The position numbers and the translations under genes are program-made. Below, piece after piece: positions 5,601 to 6,450 of a stretch of 6,450 bases of DNA. How positions within the stretch are numbered: position 1 is the stretch's first letter; each line of letters begins with the position of its first letter. The notes under the pieces were generated by a model. That model made no database searches. It saw nothing but the letters and a program-made list of their open reading frames with translations, and had not been told where the DNA came from. The DNA lies in NCBI GenBank assembly GCA_030625695.1, contig DAOUQK010000216.1:1-6450 (forward strand), read 5' to 3'. This DNA comes from Paracoccaceae bacterium. Its GTDB lineage: Bacteria > Pseudomonadota > Alphaproteobacteria > Rhodobacterales > Rhodobacteraceae.

Positions 5601-6450
5601 GCATGGCCGGGTCTTTTCTTGGCGGCGCAAAGAACCGCTTGTTACCCGCCTCGGTGCCATTTTCATTCTTCCTTGCGGCGTCTGGCTTTCATGTGCTGGC
5701 ATGGGCCACCCTGTTTGCCGGGGCCTCAGAGGTTCCGGGATATGCCGGTGGCCCGGGCATGGTGCTTGCCTCTATTCACTTGCTGACCCTTGGGGTTCTG
5801 TCCCTGACAGCCATGGGGGCAAGTTATCAACTGTTACCGGTGGTGACGCGCCAGCCGCTGGTGCGGGTCTGGCCCACGCGTCTGAGCCTTGCCGCGATGA
5901 TTTCCGGAATTCCCGTGTTAACAACGGGCATGGCATGGGCAAGCCCGCCGATCATGGCGATTGGCGGCGGGCTGGTTACCGCAGGGTTGATCCTGTTCGC
6001 GCTGCTCACCGCCCACAATCTGACCCGGGCGGGCAGCTTGCCGGTTGTGGCGGCGCACGGGTGGGGGGCTTTGATCGCATTGCTGGGATTGATGGCGATC
6101 GCATTGGCCCTGATCGGTGATTTCAGCCTAGGTTTTCTTGCCGATCATGCTGATCTTGCGCTTATTCACATGGTGCTGGGCGGGTTTGGATTTATGGGCC
6201 TTCTGGTCCTGGGTCTGAGTCTGGTGCTGATCCCGATGTTCGTTCTGTCACGGGCGCAACCTTCGCGGCTGGGTTGGGTGCAGCTGGTGATGACGGGTGC
6301 TGCACTTACCCTGTTCTCACTCGGCGTTTGGTTTGATGATCCGCGCCTGTCCTTGACTGCATTTGTTCCGGGAATCGCCGCCGTCGGGGTCTATTTCTGG
6401 CTGATGCGCGAAACACTCAGAACCAGTATGCGCAAACGGCTTGGCCTGTC
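5597..6450 (+). CDS. Polytopic membrane protein, NnrS/oxidase-subunit-I-like (tentative), 3' end outside window
   Basis: The frame runs open from ATG 5597-5599 for 284 codons to the window edge with no stop, so the protein is incomplete. It is strongly hydrophobic, with about eight predicted membrane helices: roughly 18-41, 54-83, 95-115, 117-139, 150-180, 187-217, 225-246 and 252-270. Histidines lie at helix ends or within helices: H32, H61 (SIHLLTLG), H140, H154 (AAHGWG) and H191 (LIHMVLGGFGF). This pattern, with the H-x5-G type helix starts and the motif GASYQLLPVV, recalls NnrS-like and heme-copper-oxidase subunit-I-like proteins that accompany DUF2249 genes in denitrification clusters. 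Metal or heme binding is therefore possible but unproven. The start overlaps the DUF2249 stop by four bases; a second ATG is two codons downstream. A close Shine-Dalgarno is lacking. Membrane location is near certain; the family is tentative. Confidence 0.72.
   Translation, partial: MSMAGSFLGGAKNRLLPASVPFSFFLAASGFHVLAWATLFAGASEVPGYAGGPGMVLASIHLLTLGVLSLTAMGASYQLLPVVTRQPLVRVWPTRLSLAAMISGIPVLTTGMAWASPPIMAIGGGLVTAGLILFALLTAHNLTRAGSLPVVAAHGWGALIALLGLMAIALALIGDFSLGFLADHADLALIHMVLGGFGFMGLLVLGLSLVLIPMFVLSRAQPSRLGWVQLVMTGAALTLFSLGVWFDDPRLSLTAFVPGIAAVGVYFWLMRETLRTSMRKRLGL

Noticed and set aside
5701..6120. Open + frame of about 139 codons inside the membrane protein region
   Set aside because: It reads as glycine- and arginine-rich nonsense, while the frame from 5597 gives regular membrane helices, stays open to the window edge and overlaps the upstream gene in the operon style.

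Overview
This window looks like part of an alphaproteobacterial chromosome. It is moderately GC-rich, the gene set (a 4-hydroxybenzoyl-CoA-reductase-type enzyme, an Rrf2 regulator, a DUF2249 protein) fits an anaerobically respiring or denitrifying member such as a Rhodobacterales relative, and genes are packed with 4-base start/stop overlaps. The taxonomic placement is an inference from gene content and protein style; no rRNA or marker gene is present.

Layout. (1) Left edge: the 3' part of a Rid-family (RidA/YjgF) gene on the + strand, whose start lies outside the window. (2) 380-1348, minus strand: a two-gene unit, a GNAT N-acetyltransferase followed 21 bases later by an Rrf2-family winged-helix regulator, convergent with the Rid gene. 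(3) 1349-1541: a divergent intergenic region with an AT-rich island and a striking 28-base imperfect palindrome centred near 1491/1492, the best operator candidate. (4) 1542 to the right edge, + strand: a five-gene operon in which every junction is a 4-base overlap (GTGA or ATGA). The first three genes encode the [2Fe-2S], molybdopterin and FAD/[4Fe-4S] subunits of a 4-hydroxybenzoyl-CoA reductase (HcrC-HcrA-HcrB; HbaB-HbaC-HbaD in Rhodopseudomonas naming). The last two encode a small DUF2249 (TusA-like fold) protein and a polytopic, histidine-containing membrane protein that runs off the right edge.

How the genes may work together. The reductase would remove the para-hydroxyl of 4-hydroxybenzoyl-CoA, or of a related aromatic CoA thioester, to give benzoyl-CoA. 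The diagnostic four-cysteine [4Fe-4S] loop of the FAD subunit is intact with the spacing I recall from the Thauera enzyme. No CoA ligase, ferredoxin or benzoyl-CoA reductase lies in the window. The GNAT-Rrf2 pair recalls the BadL-BadM pair of anaerobic benzoate metabolism in Rhodopseudomonas palustris, and the palindrome could be its operator. The most unusual point is the apparent translational coupling of the reductase to a DUF2249 protein and a membrane protein with NnrS- or heme-copper-oxidase-like character. This suggests a link between aromatic reduction and a membrane or nitrogen-oxide-related process that the classical pathway does not explain.
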